Part shown: one piece after another, positions 52,274-61,522 of the stretch
How the letters are laid out: each line of letters opens with the position of its first letter
Numbering within the stretch: the stretch's first letter is position 1
Origin: CAZNOG01 sp964574635
GTDB taxonomy: Bacteria; Bacteroidota; Bacteroidia; Flavobacteriales_D; Cryomorphaceae
Direction of reading: 5' to 3'
Length of the DNA stretch: 64,000 nucleotides
NCBI GenBank assembly: GCA_964574635.1
Contig: CAZNOG010000003.1
Coordinates: 124,001 to 188,000 of the forward strand
Notes under the pieces: generated by a model
Told to the model about the DNA's origin: nothing
Databases searched by the model: none
The model's input: only the letters and a program-made list of their open reading frames with translations
Made by a program: the position numbers and the translations under genes

Positions 52274-55200
52274 ATGGATTTTTGGAAATCGGCTTTGCTC
52301 TTCGCCTTGGCTTGTCTGGCCCTCGCGGGAGGCGTTCGCGGACAGTTTACGGATGATTTTTCTGACGGGGATTTCACCCAAAACCCGGTCTGGACCGGCG
52401 ACGACACGCTTTTCGTGATCGATAACGGAGTCTTGAGAAGCAACCGAACCGGCGCCTTCGTATACCAACTCTCCTCCGAGAGCGCCTTGGTCGACGACGC
52501 CCGGTGGGAGTTTTGGGTTAACCTCGATTTTTCCGTTACCGGCGCCAACTACGTTGACGTTTATCTCATGGCCGACGGCCCCGACCTACACGGCGTGACC
52601 GACGGATATTTTCTCCGTCTGGGAGGCACGCCCAAGCAGTTCGCGTTGTTCTCCGTGGTCGGAGGCGTCGAAACCAAAATCATCGACGGCCCCGAAGGAC
52701 AGATCGGCAGCTCTTCGAACAACACCTTCAACGTGCGGGTGGACAGAACCGACTCGGGGCTGTGGACCGTCGAAGCGGACGCCGGCGCCACCGGTGTTTT
52801 CCAAACGGTGGGGTTTGTTGAAAACGACCTCGTGGACGACGCCACCCACTTCGGTTTGAGAATCACCCAATCCAACGCCGCCGGACCCATCAACAGCCAT
52901 TACTTCGACGATTTTTCCGTCGCCCCGATCCCCGTCGACCTTACTCCACCCGAATTGCTCGCGGCCGAGGCGCAAAGCCCGACGGAAATCCACCTGATCT
53001 TCGATGAGGCGGTGGACCACGCTTCCGCGGAACTCGCCGAGAACTATCTCGTTTCGTCGATCGGCAACCCTATACAGGCGATTCACGACGAGCAATCCCC
53101 GACGTTGGTCATGCTGACCCTCGCGGAGGACCTGGTTTCCGGCGAATCTTATGAGGTCACGGCAACGGGGGTGGAAGACCTGTCGGGCAACGCGACACCG
53201 GGCACTTCCGCGGGGTTTTTCTTTTACGAGCTCGGCGATCCCGACTACAAAAACCTGGTTTTCAACGAAATCATGGCCGACCCGAATCCTCCCGTGGGTT
53301 TGCCTGACGCCGAATACCTCGAAATATTCAACGCCTCGGATGAATTCTTCGACCTCCAAGACTGGACCCTCGTGAACACCACCACAGCGCGTACGCTCGG
53401 AGCCATGTTGCTTCCGCCCGGAGGGTACGCCATCCTCTGCGATGCCAACAACGCGGAGCTTTTCGAGTCCTACGGTCCCACGCTGGGAATTTCTTCTTTC
53501 GTGGCCCTGGCCAACGCCGGCGACAGCCTTACCTTGCTTTCCCCTCAAGGGGTGTTGGTCGACGTGGTGTCCTACACCGACGGCTGGTACGGGTCATCGG
53601 AATTTTCCTCGGGCGGTTACTCGCTGGAGTTGATCAACCCCTTCACCCACTGCGGCGGCGCTTCCAATTGGATGGCATCCCAAAATGGGGATGGAGGCAC
53701 ACCGGGAACGGTGAATTCCGTTTTTGACGATACTCCCGACACCACTCCACCTGCCCTGCAATCCTTTACAATCGACACCGACGGCGACCAAATTTCATTG
53801 GTTTTCGACGAGAATTTGGACGAAGAGTCCGTATCGACGGTGAACGTGAGCTTATCGCCGGAAATCGCCATAGTGGATGTTGTCGTCGCACCAATGAATA
53901 CGCTCACCGTTTCGCTTGAAGCACCGATGGAGATTGGTGTACCTTACGAACTTTCCGTCGGCGCCCTCGCTGACTGTGAGGGAAATGTCGTGACCGAACC
54001 CATCGTCTTGTCGCTCTTTATTGGCGCTACACCCGGCTTGCACGACATCCTGATCACTGAAATCATGGCCGATCCCAACCCCTCTGTCGGCCTGCCCGAG
54101 GGAGAGTATTTCGAACTGTACAACACCACCGACGTGACCATGGAGCTCAAAGGTTGCGACCTATCCGGTTTGGTTTTCGAACATTCCACTCTTCTGGAAC
54201 CGGGCGAGTACGCCGTGTTCGCGTCGGCTCAAAACACGGTGGTTTTCCTGACCCTGCCCGGTGTACGATTCCTGGAAAACCTCAGCACCACTTTCCTGAC
54301 AAACGGAGGGCGGGAGCTGTTGCTGCGCAATCCTTCCGGCGAGGCCATCGACCGCGTGGCGTACGACCTTACTTGGTACGGCGACCCTGCCAAAGTGGAT
54401 GGAGGGTATTCCCTCGAGCGCATCAACCTGGAGGAACCTTGTCGAGGCAAAGACAATTGGAGCGCCTCGATCGCCCCACTTGGAGGAACGCCCTTGGAAG
54501 TCAACAGCGTATACGACGATACACCCGATACCACGCCACCTTCCGTCACCGTCGCTTACGTGCGTGAATCCAATCGCGTAGAGGTGATGTTCACCGAGGT
54601 TTTGGATAGTTTGGGGGTGTTGACTGCGGAGGTTTCGATCTCACCGGAAATCCCGATTACGGCCCTCGACAATTTACCGCCGGAGTACAACGCATTGTCG
54701 ATCACTTTCGGGCAGGACATGGAAGAAGGCGTGGTTTACGAACTCACCATTTCCGGCGTGTCCGATTGCATGGGCAACGTAGCGGATGAAGTTCAAGTCG
54801 TACGCGTGGCCCTCCCTCTCGCTCCGAAACCGGGGGATATCCTCGTCAACGAAATCCTTTTCAACCCCCGTACGGACGCATCGGATTTCGTGGAGGTGGT
54901 AAACGTCTCCGGAAAAGCCCTCAGCCTTCAAGGCATGAAACTGATCAATTCTTCCGGCGTGGAAAGAGTCGTCACAGACGAACCCATGTTGATCTTTCCC
55001 GGCGATTATGTCGTGTTTACACCGGCGCCGGAAAACCTGATCACCGAGTACCCTATGGGTCGGGAGGAAAACTTTTTCCGCATGGAGTCCCTGCCGGCTT
55101 TTCCCAACGCCGCGGGCTCCGTCATCCTTACCGACGCCTTGGGCGAAGTGCTGGACCGATTCGATTACATCGAAAATTACCACCTGCCCATGCTGGCGAC

Positions 55201-55666
55201 CTACAAAGGCGTATCATTGGAGCGACTGAGCTTCACCCGGCCGACCAACGATCCCGGAAACTGGGCTTCGGCCGCCGAACAGGTTGGATTCGCCACGCCG
55301 GGATACCTCAATTCCCAATACATGCCTGAAGAAACCCTCGGCGAGGTCACCTTCGAATTGCAGGACAAGGTGTTCTCTCCCGACAACGACGGGTTTCAAG
55401 ACGTGTTGTACATCAATTACCGCATGGACGAGCCGGGATTTCTGGCCACCGTCCGAATTTTCGACCGCCACGGGAGGCCGGTACGCGAGTTGACCAACAA
55501 CTTGGTGCTCGCCACCACGGGCACTATTTCCTGGGACGGGGTCACCGACGATCGCTCCAAAGCCCGGATCGGGCCTCACATCATTTTAATCGAAACATAC
55601 CACCCCGAGGGGCGCACCGAAACCTTCAAATTGGCCTGTGTCGTGGCCGGCCGATTATCCCGGTAA
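52274..55666 (+). CDS. giant secreted protein with three lamin-tail domains and Ig-like domains
   Basis: This 1130-residue exported protein starts at ATG 52274, giving a signal peptide MDFWKSALLFALACLALAGGVRGQ. An N-terminal lectin/glucanase-like region follows. Three lamin-tail (LTD) domains begin at similar sequences (LVFNEIMADPNPPVGLPDAEY, DILITEIMADPNPSVGLPEGEY, GDILVNEILFNPRTDASDF). SbsA-type Ig-like segments (TTPPxLxxFTI...FDExL) alternate with them. The C-terminal ~95 residues (KVFSPDNDGFQDVLYINY...TISWDGVTDD) resemble a FlgD-like/T9SS type-B sorting region. It is probably a T9SS-exported cell-surface or extracellular protein. No catalytic domain is seen. Confidence 0.85.
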   Translation: MDFWKSALLFALACLALAGGVRGQFTDDFSDGDFTQNPVWTGDDTLFVIDNGVLRSNRTGAFVYQLSSESALVDDARWEFWVNLDFSVTGANYVDVYLMADGPDLHGVTDGYFLRLGGTPKQFALFSVVGGVETKIIDGPEGQIGSSSNNTFNVRVDRTDSGLWTVEADAGATGVFQTVGFVENDLVDDATHFGLRITQSNAAGPINSHYFDDFSVAPIPVDLTPPELLAAEAQSPTEIHLIFDEAVDHASAELAENYLVSSIGNPIQAIHDEQSPTLVMLTLAEDLVSGESYEVTATGVEDLSGNATPGTSAGFFFYELGDPDYKNLVFNEIMADPNPPVGLPDAEYLEIFNASDEFFDLQDWTLVNTTTARTLGAMLLPPGGYAILCDANNAELFESYGPTLGISSFVALANAGDSLTLLSPQGVLVDVVSYTDGWYGSSEFSSGGYSLELINPFTHCGGASNWMASQNGDGGTPGTVNSVFDDTPDTTPPALQSFTIDTDGDQISLVFDENLDEESVSTVNVSLSPEIAIVDVVVAPMNTLTVSLEAPMEIGVPYELSVGALADCEGNVVTEPIVLSLFIGATPGLHDILITEIMADPNPSVGLPEGEYFELYNTTDVTMELKGCDLSGLVFEHSTLLEPGEYAVFASAQNTVVFLTLPGVRFLENLSTTFLTNGGRELLLRNPSGEAIDRVAYDLTWYGDPAKVDGGYSLERINLEEPCRGKDNWSASIAPLGGTPLEVNSVYDDTPDTTPPSVTVAYVRESNRVEVMFTEVLDSLGVLTAEVSISPEIPITALDNLPPEYNALSITFGQDMEEGVVYELTISGVSDCMGNVADEVQVVRVALPLAPKPGDILVNEILFNPRTDASDFVEVVNVSGKALSLQGMKLINSSGVERVVTDEPMLIFPGDYVVFTPAPENLITEYPMGREENFFRMESLPAFPNAAGSVILTDALGEVLDRFDYIENYHLPMLATYKGVSLERLSFTRPTNDPGNWASAAEQVGFATPGYLNSQYMPEETLGEVTFELQDKVFSPDNDGFQDVLYINYRMDEPGFLATVRIFDRHGRPVRELTNNLVLATTGTISWDGVTDDRSKARIGPHIILIETYHPEGRTETFKLACVVAGRLSR

Positions 55667-55681
55667 TCCGGTTCGCCTTGC

Positions 55682-55689
55682 TACCTTTG
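55682..55689 (+). promoter_or_regulatory. -7 box for the aminotransferase/omega-amidase pair
   Basis: TACCTTTG matches TAnnTTTG, 24 bases before ATG 55714. It lies in the 47-bp gap after the lamin-tail gene, so the pair is separately transcribed. Confidence 0.5.
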
Positions 55690-55713
55690 CGGCTCCCATA
55701 AACTTTTGAATGC

Positions 55714-56868
55714 ATGCATTCTCCCATTGATTTGCCCACTAAACTTCCCAAGGTGGGTTCCACTATTTTTTCCGTGATGAGCCGAATGGCGGCCGAGCAC
55801 GACGCCATTAACCTTTCACAGGGATTCCCTGATTTCGAGGTCGACCCCGCACTCATCGATTTGGTGACGAAGTACATGAAGGAGGGCCACAACCAGTACG
55901 CGCCCATGACCGGCGTGGAGGAGCTCAGGAAAGCCATCGCCGCCAAAATCAAGAACGTGTACGGGCGCGCCTACGATCACGACGAGGAAATCACGGTGAC
56001 CGCGGGAGCCACCCAAGCCATTTTCACGGCCATCACCGCCCTGGTTCGGGAAGAAGACGAGGTCATCGTTTTTACCCCCGCGTACGACTGCTACGTCCCT
56101 CCCATTCTGTTGAGCAACGCCAAGCCGGTTTATGTGCAATTGAAAGCCCCCGATTTCAAGGTGAATTGGGAGGAAGTTCGGAAGGTCGTAACTCGGAAGA
56201 CCAAACTCATCATCGTCAACACTCCCCACAACCCCACCGGCACCATCTGGGATGACGCCGACATGAAAGAACTCGAGAAATTGGCGGAGAACAGCGACGC
56301 CATCGTGTTGAGCGATGAAGTGTACGAGCACATCGTATTCGACGGAAAAACCCATCGCGGTGCGGCGCGGTACCCCGGCCTCGCCAAAAGGTCATTGATC
56401 GTGGCCAGCTTCGGAAAAACCTTCCACGCCACGGGATGGAAAGTCGGTTACGTCTACGGTCCGGAAAACCTCATGTCCGAATTCCGAAAGGTGCATCAAT
56501 ACCTCGTGTTTTCCGTAAACACCCCCGTGCAGTATGCCTTTGCCGAATACATATCCGATCCGAACACGTATACAAACTTGTCGGAGTGGTACCGCCGGAA
56601 GCGTGACTTGTTCCTCGACGCCGTCAAAGACTCGAAATTTTCCGTTCTCCCCTCCCAGGGCACCTATTTTCAGCTGTTGGGATACGATAAAATCTCCAAG
56701 AAAGACGAGGCGGTGTTTGCCGAAGAACTGACCAAAAAGCACGGTGTGGCCTCCATTCCGGTGTCGGGGTTTTATCACCGGCCCTTGGAGCAATCGCTAT
56801 TGAGATTTTGCTTTGCCAAAAATGACGACACTCTTCTCCGCGCCGCGGAAATATTGATTAAACTATGA
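55714..56868 (+). CDS. methionine aminotransferase, YbdL/MtnE-like
   Basis: This 384-residue class I/II PLP aminotransferase has PLP-site motifs ITVTAGATQAI, NTPHNPTG, LSDEVYEHI and the Schiff-base lysine in SFGKTFHATGWKVGY. The overall pattern (SQGFPDFEVDPAL, YAPMTGVEELR) is that of the methionine/kynurenine aminotransferase group. The omega-amidase gene overlaps its end by 4 bp. The classic pairing suggests transamination of 2-oxo-4-methylthiobutanoate with glutamine, closing methionine salvage. ATG 55710 in another frame is not used. Confidence 0.92.
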   Translation: MHSPIDLPTKLPKVGSTIFSVMSRMAAEHDAINLSQGFPDFEVDPALIDLVTKYMKEGHNQYAPMTGVEELRKAIAAKIKNVYGRAYDHDEEITVTAGATQAIFTAITALVREEDEVIVFTPAYDCYVPPILLSNAKPVYVQLKAPDFKVNWEEVRKVVTRKTKLIIVNTPHNPTGTIWDDADMKELEKLAENSDAIVLSDEVYEHIVFDGKTHRGAARYPGLAKRSLIVASFGKTFHATGWKVGYVYGPENLMSEFRKVHQYLVFSVNTPVQYAFAEYISDPNTYTNLSEWYRRKRDLFLDAVKDSKFSVLPSQGTYFQLLGYDKISKKDEAVFAEELTKKHGVASIPVSGFYHRPLEQSLLRFCFAKNDDTLLRAAEILIKL

Positions 56869-57650
56869 TTCCGATAGAAAATCTGAAAGTGGCTTTGCTA
56901 CAAACGGAGCTGGCGTGGGAAGATTCCGAAGCCAACCTGAGGGCTTTTGATGCGCAGCTCTCCGACCTGAAACGCCCCGTGGATCTCGTGGTGCTTCCGG
57001 AAATGTTCAACACCGGATTTACCATGAACGCCGCCGAGATGGCGCAGGACATGGAGGGCGAGGTGGTCTCGTGGTTGGAGGCCAAATCAACCGAGCTCGA
57101 TGCGGCCATCTGTGGAAGCGCCATCATCAAGGAAGGCGACAAGTACTTCAACCGCATGCTCTACGCGGTAAACGGCCGTGTTCGCCTGTGGTACGACAAG
57201 CGCCACCTCTTCCGCATGGCAGGTGAAGACGGAGTGTTTTCCCCCGGCGCCCAACGGCCCATGATCGAATTGAAAGGCTGGAGGATCATGCCCCGCGTGT
57301 GCTACGACCTCAGGTTTCCGGTGTGGAACAGAAATTACGATTGCGACCTTCAGATTTACATCGCCAACTGGCCACAAGCCCGCGTCGATGCGTGGGACAA
57401 GCTTCTGATGGCACGCGCCATTGAAAACCAATGCTACGTCGTAGGGGTAAACCGCGTCGGACAAGACGGGAACGACATCGCCTATTCGGGGCATTCGGTG
57501 GTGCTCGATCCTAAGGGAAATGCCCTGACCCCGGCTGAAAACGAGTCGAATGGGTGGATTTACGGCACGTTGGACATGGAAGCGCTGGAGGAGTTCCGAA
57601 AGAAATTTCCCGTCTACCTCGACGGAGACGAATTCGACATCAAGCTATAA
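56865..57650 (+). CDS. omega-amidase (YafV/Nit2-type nitrilase)
   Basis: This 261-residue cytoplasmic nitrilase-superfamily enzyme has the catalytic triad E46 (VVLPEMF), K112 (YDKRHLF) and C146 (RVCYDLRFP). It would hydrolyse alpha-ketoglutaramate, the waste product of glutamine transaminases, to 2-oxoglutarate and ammonia, pulling the coupled aminotransferase reaction forward. The 4-bp ATGA overlap with the aminotransferase supports this. Its stop overlaps the convergent lipoprotein gene by 6 bp. Confidence 0.93.
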   Translation: MIPIENLKVALLQTELAWEDSEANLRAFDAQLSDLKRPVDLVVLPEMFNTGFTMNAAEMAQDMEGEVVSWLEAKSTELDAAICGSAIIKEGDKYFNRMLYAVNGRVRLWYDKRHLFRMAGEDGVFSPGAQRPMIELKGWRIMPRVCYDLRFPVWNRNYDCDLQIYIANWPQARVDAWDKLLMARAIENQCYVVGVNRVGQDGNDIAYSGHSVVLDPKGNALTPAENESNGWIYGTLDMEALEEFRKKFPVYLDGDEFDIKL

Positions 57651-59345
57651 GCCGTACGGGGGTACGGGGGCCCACTCGATCTCCACGTCCCAGTTGCTGC
57701 GCACTTCCACCGCTTCGGGGTACACGGAGACTTTCTCGGGTTGTTTCTTGGTGCGGTATCGCCCCGAATCCCACTCTCCGTTTTCGTTCTCGTCGTACAC
57801 GATCTTGAGAGAGTAGCTGCCCGGGGCAAGCTGTTCGTAACTGATTTTCTCATTGGAAACCACCGGCGTGCTGCGCAAAACGGAGCCCGATGCCGAGACC
57901 AGTTGCAAAAGAGGGTTCATGCCCGGCCGAATCAGTGAATCCCCGATACTGACGATCAGATTCCCGTAATATTCCACTTCCCGCAAGGAAAAAAACAGCG
58001 TGGTGCTGTCGTTGTACGTGTCGAAAACGTCGCGAAAGGCTCCCGCTTCCAAAACCAGGCGGTAGTTGCACTCCGACACGAACTCGGCGGGAAATCCGAC
58101 GTGCAGGTCGTCGTCGGAAATTTGGGGCTCGGGCGTGGGCAGGCGCGTTGAATCGCAGTACAAGGCGATGAGCGAAGTATCTATTTCCGCCACCGGATGG
58201 CGAAAGCGTATCCCGAAATCCTTGTTCAAATCCAGTTTGTTGCCCGCGTTGTTGGCTCGCAATTCCATCTTCGGTTTATCGCGAAAGCGCGGGTCGGTCT
58301 CGACGTACCACAAATTCGTGTCGGTCGGCAGGGTATCCACACGCAAAACCACGAGCAGTTCGTCGAGTTCCTCCCATTCGAGTGTGGTGAGGTTCAGCCA
58401 ATTGCGCAGAGTGTCCCGCCCTTCCGAAAGCTTGGTTTGCGCCTCGAGCACCACGTCGGTGTCGGGGATCCGAAATTCGATCTCCGCCGATTGAACCGGC
58501 AAGTTGAACACCACTTGGTAATAACCGAAATCCTTTTCCTCCGTCGAGACGACGTACTGTGTGGAATCTTCTTCGATGAATGCGAAGATGCGGTGGTCTT
58601 CCTGCGTGCTGTCCGCGCGCTCCGAAGCGATGCGGTACCCGGGGAAGCCGATGATTTCGGGCGGACCGTTGTACATGTAATTCGGCGCCCCTTCCTTCAG
58701 CACGAAAACCTTGAAATCGCCCTCGGGCAAGTACTTGATCTCGAAGTTTCCCGCAGCGTCCGACAAGGCGAAGTAATCGGGCTTCACGGTCAGCGGCAAG
58801 GAATCCGCGTCGGCGTGGTACAGCATCACCGCGGCCTTGTCTACGGGCGACCCGTCCAGGGCGCGCACCACGGACCCCCCGATGGACAAGGAATCGATGA
58901 AAGTACCCGTGGAAAATACGTACACCAGATTTTCCGCGGGGTTTCTCTCTGTGATGTCCACCACGGAATTCCCGAAATTGAATTGGTAAGTCGTGTGGGG
59001 CAGGAGCGTGTCGACCCAGCTCACCGTCAGCGTTTTGCCGCGAATGCGATATTCCGGCGGCACCTTGAGCGGCGGCGAAATGATGAGGTTCTGGTTGAGG
59101 TTTTCCACGCTGAAAAATTCGTCGAAAGTGATGGAAAATGATCGCTCATCGAAAAGGGTAGAAAACAGCGGGGGGTTGTACTCCAGCACCTGTGGGGGAA
59201 CGGTGTCGCGTTCGCCGCCCGACAAACCGGTTTGTTTGGCGCACCCTGCGGATACCAGCAGCACCGCCAAGGCCAGTCGCCAAAGCGCAGGGAATTTTGC
59301 GGATGTGCGCGGGGTTTTTTGAGGGTTTTTGTGGGTGTGTCTCAT
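57645..59345 (-). CDS. Ig-like (SbsA-type) outer lipoprotein
   Basis: This 566-residue lipoprotein starts at ATG 59345, with n-region MRHTHKNPQKTPR, a hydrophobic segment and lipobox LVSAGC. It begins with an SbsA Ig-like domain (DTVPPQVLEYNPP...FSITFDEFFSVENLNQNLIISPP). A carboxypeptidase-regulatory-like middle (GGSVVRALDGSPVDKAAVMLY...LPEGDFKVFVLKEG) and several further beta domains follow. It is a conserved Bacteroidota envelope protein of unknown role. The 15-bp intergenic repeat lies within its first codons if this start is right. The open frame to 59489 is rejected because it lacks a signal-like N-terminus. Confidence 0.85.
   Translation of the reverse strand: MRHTHKNPQKTPRTSAKFPALWRLALAVLLVSAGCAKQTGLSGGERDTVPPQVLEYNPPLFSTLFDERSFSITFDEFFSVENLNQNLIISPPLKVPPEYRIRGKTLTVSWVDTLLPHTTYQFNFGNSVVDITERNPAENLVYVFSTGTFIDSLSIGGSVVRALDGSPVDKAAVMLYHADADSLPLTVKPDYFALSDAAGNFEIKYLPEGDFKVFVLKEGAPNYMYNGPPEIIGFPGYRIASERADSTQEDHRIFAFIEEDSTQYVVSTEEKDFGYYQVVFNLPVQSAEIEFRIPDTDVVLEAQTKLSEGRDTLRNWLNLTTLEWEELDELLVVLRVDTLPTDTNLWYVETDPRFRDKPKMELRANNAGNKLDLNKDFGIRFRHPVAEIDTSLIALYCDSTRLPTPEPQISDDDLHVGFPAEFVSECNYRLVLEAGAFRDVFDTYNDSTTLFFSLREVEYYGNLIVSIGDSLIRPGMNPLLQLVSASGSVLRSTPVVSNEKISYEQLAPGSYSLKIVYDENENGEWDSGRYRTKKQPEKVSVYPEAVEVRSNWDVEIEWAPVPPYGL
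59323..59337. repeat. 15-bp repeat, copy 3, overlapping a gene start
   Basis: GGGTTTTTGTGGGTG is identical to 15283-15297 and 49656-49670 and sits in a longer run GGGGTTTTTTGAGGGTTTTT (59311-59330). Here it falls within the first eight codons of the Ig-like lipoprotein. Confidence 0.45.
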
Positions 59346-59552
59346 CCGGGACGGTTCCGACTTTGGCGGATAGCGAACTTCAAATCGGTGAGTGGTCGGG
59401 TAAGGCGGGCCGGGTTCTATATCCCCCATTCCTTCTCCCTTGCCGCACCGGTTTTGGTCTTCATCCATCAGGCGGTAAAGATAAATCATTCCACCGGTGC
59501 ACCACCACGTCGGATTTTGAGGGAGGATGCGACCTCGGTTATCGACTCGATG

Positions 59553-59714
59553 CGTTAAGGCGAAAGGCGGCGGCCTCTCTCCGCACTGCGGTTAGGCACC
59601 CTGCGCGGAGACGGCGACCGGAGAAGCCCGTCGCCGCGCATAGGGAGCCTCGCGCAGTGCGGGGGGAGCCACAGCCTGTAGACTGGCCCCGGGCACGCGC
59701 ATTACGAGCGCGGG
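59553..59714 (+). ncRNA. structured GC-rich intergenic element, copy 2 (candidate RNA or folded repeat)
   Basis: The 466-bp gap between the lipoprotein start and comF contains this element; 59346-59552 and 59715-59811 show nothing else I can name. The outer stem of 16 pairs is CTCTCT+CCGCACTGCG (59575-59590) with CGCAGTGCGG+GGGGAG (59653-59668). Next inside is GGC-A-CCCT (59595-59602) with AGGG-A-GCC (59642-59649). The apical stem is CGGCGAC (59612-59618) with GTCGCCG (59630-59636), closing GAGAAGCC. The tail 59671-59696 (ACAGCC...GGGCAC) and a hairpin CGCGC-ATTACGA-GCGCG (59696-59712) follow. Two T-G pairs in the outer stem form only if the plus strand is the RNA. Both flanking genes are on the minus strand. 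Confidence 0.6.
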
Positions 59715-59811
59715 TCGGGAATGGACTTTCTAAATCGTTCCGGATGGGAGAGTGCGATCCGGGCAACGCCCAAAAACCTATTTACGCGATTTACGCTCGG
59801 AAATATGCGTT

Positions 59812-60519
59812 TCAGGCGGTGGCCAAGGTGAGGATGCTCAACTTTTCCGCTCCCGCTTCGAGGAGGACTTTTCCGCAGGCTTCGAGGGTGGCTCCGGTTG
59901 TGATGACGTCGTCGACCAGCAAGACGTGCGCCTTGTCGAAGGCCTCGGGGTGGGTCACTTTGAAGATTCTGTCGACGTTCAGCCAGCGGTCCCACCGCCC
60001 TTTTTTGGTTTGGGAAGAGTTGTCGGTGACGCGAACGACGTTTTTCGTGACGATGCGGGCGTGGAAATTGGAATTCAGCCCTTTGGCTATGGGCACGCAC
60101 TGGTTGAAACCGCGCAACTTGCGCTTGGCCGGGTGGAGGGGCAGTGGCACGATGAGGTCGGGTGGTTCGTACCCGTCGGCCATGAGATCGAAGGAATAGA
60201 GCTGTCCCAAACGCTCGCCCACTTTCGGGAAACCGCGGTATTTCAACATGTGGATGAGGGTCTGGGTGTAATTTCCGGGTGAGAAAACCAGAAAGGAGGA
60301 GGCTTGGTACACGTCGATCCTGCCGAAAAATTTGCGGAGGATGAAGTTGTCTTTCACCCTGTGGAGATTGGTTTTGGGGAGTTTGGACAGGCAGCCGAGG
60401 CAGATGAGCTTCTCGGACTTCATGAGGTAGCTGCGGCAGGTGACGCAAATCTTGGGAAACAAAAGTCCCGACAAATCCTTGATCCATTCAAAATCGTAAT
60501 TTTGACTCTTGATCCACAT
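59812..60519 (-). CDS. comF: ComF family phosphoribosyltransferase-like protein
   Basis: This protein of 235 residues starts at ATG 60519 (MWIKSQNYDFEWIKDLSGLLFPKIC); the frame is open to 60603. An N-terminal cysteine module (CVTC and CLGC) precedes a PRTase domain with the PRPP-type motif VLLVDDVITTGATL and the block PLPLHPAKRKLRGFNQ. ComF (GntX in E. coli) is needed for DNA uptake in competent bacteria, probably as a cytosolic partner of the import machine. No other competence gene is nearby. It is divergent from the coiled-coil gene. Confidence 0.9.
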   Translation of the reverse strand: MWIKSQNYDFEWIKDLSGLLFPKICVTCRSYLMKSEKLICLGCLSKLPKTNLHRVKDNFILRKFFGRIDVYQASSFLVFSPGNYTQTLIHMLKYRGFPKVGERLGQLYSFDLMADGYEPPDLIVPLPLHPAKRKLRGFNQCVPIAKGLNSNFHARIVTKNVVRVTDNSSQTKKGRWDRWLNVDRIFKVTHPEAFDKAHVLLVDDVITTGATLEACGKVLLEAGAEKLSILTLATA

Positions 60520-60584
60520 CTCTTCACCCTTGAGGTGAAAAAGGTAGGCATTAAAAGATTGAACACCAAACCAACACCGCAGCA

Positions 60585-61514
60585 ATGGCAGAAGAAACCT
60601 CAATCGAAAACAAGAAGGAACCCAAGGGAAACAAACAGACGATCGTCATCATCGTGCTCGGGTTGCTCGTAGTGGCGCTCGGAATCGCCCTTTTCATGGG
60701 ACGCAAGACCATAGAAGAGAAGGACGAATCCATAGGCGAATTGCGCGTGGAACAACTCGAACTGAAGAGCGACCTCCAATCCATGCTTATCCAATACGAC
60801 ACGCTCAACGTGGAAAACGAGCAGCTCCGCGCGGAAATCAGCGCCCAACAAGCCGAGATCACCGACATGTTGAAGCAAATCGAAAGACACAAGGACGACG
60901 CATACATCATTTCCAAACTCAAACGCGAGGCGGCCACGCTGCGCGACATCATGAAGGGATATCTGGCGACCATCGATTCGCTGAATACCCTGAACATCGA
61001 TTTGCGCAAGGACAACGAGTTTTTGGCCGAAGAACTCTCTACCGTAAAAACGAGGGCCAAGGAGCTGGAAGACACGAAGAAGAACCTGGAGAGCATCGTG
61101 GCCGAGGGGTCCGTGCTGCAAGCCACGGGTATGGAAAGTGTGGGAATACGCATCCGCAACAACGGGAAGCAGACAACGGTATCGCGTGCAGGAAGGGTGG
61201 ACATGATACGCACTTGCGCCAATATCGCCGAAAACCGCATCAGCCCCTCGGGCAAGAAAACCATCTACCTGCGCATCATCTCACCCGACGGGGTGGTGAT
61301 GGATAACCGCGAAGGGGATGAAAGCCGATTCGATTTCGAAGGGGTGAGCGGGAAATACAGCGTGAAACGGATCGTGGAATACAACAACGAAGCCATGGAC
61401 GTGTGCGTGTTTTACAACGTCGACGAAGGCGTGGACCTCACCTCCGGAAAGTACATCGTGGAGATGTACGAAAGTGGTAAGCTCATCGGCAAAGCCGATT
61501 TCGATTTGAAATAA
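60585..61514 (+). CDS. membrane-anchored coiled-coil protein, conserved Bacteroidota type
   Basis: This 309-residue protein has a short charged N-terminus, one membrane span (VIIVLGLLVVALGIALFMG, about 21-39) and a long heptad coiled coil (about 43-185). A C-terminal beta domain follows (VGIRIRNNGKQTTVSRAGRVDMIRTCANI...KTIYLRIISPDGVVM). It is probably anchored in the inner membrane, with the coil and beta domain in the periplasm. I know similar unannotated proteins across Bacteroidota, but no function. It is convergent with the outer-membrane barrel gene, eight bases between stops. Confidence 0.8.
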   Translation: MAEETSIENKKEPKGNKQTIVIIVLGLLVVALGIALFMGRKTIEEKDESIGELRVEQLELKSDLQSMLIQYDTLNVENEQLRAEISAQQAEITDMLKQIERHKDDAYIISKLKREAATLRDIMKGYLATIDSLNTLNIDLRKDNEFLAEELSTVKTRAKELEDTKKNLESIVAEGSVLQATGMESVGIRIRNNGKQTTVSRAGRVDMIRTCANIAENRISPSGKKTIYLRIISPDGVVMDNREGDESRFDFEGVSGKYSVKRIVEYNNEAMDVCVFYNVDEGVDLTSGKYIVEMYESGKLIGKADFDLK

Positions 61515-61522
61515 TCCGACTT

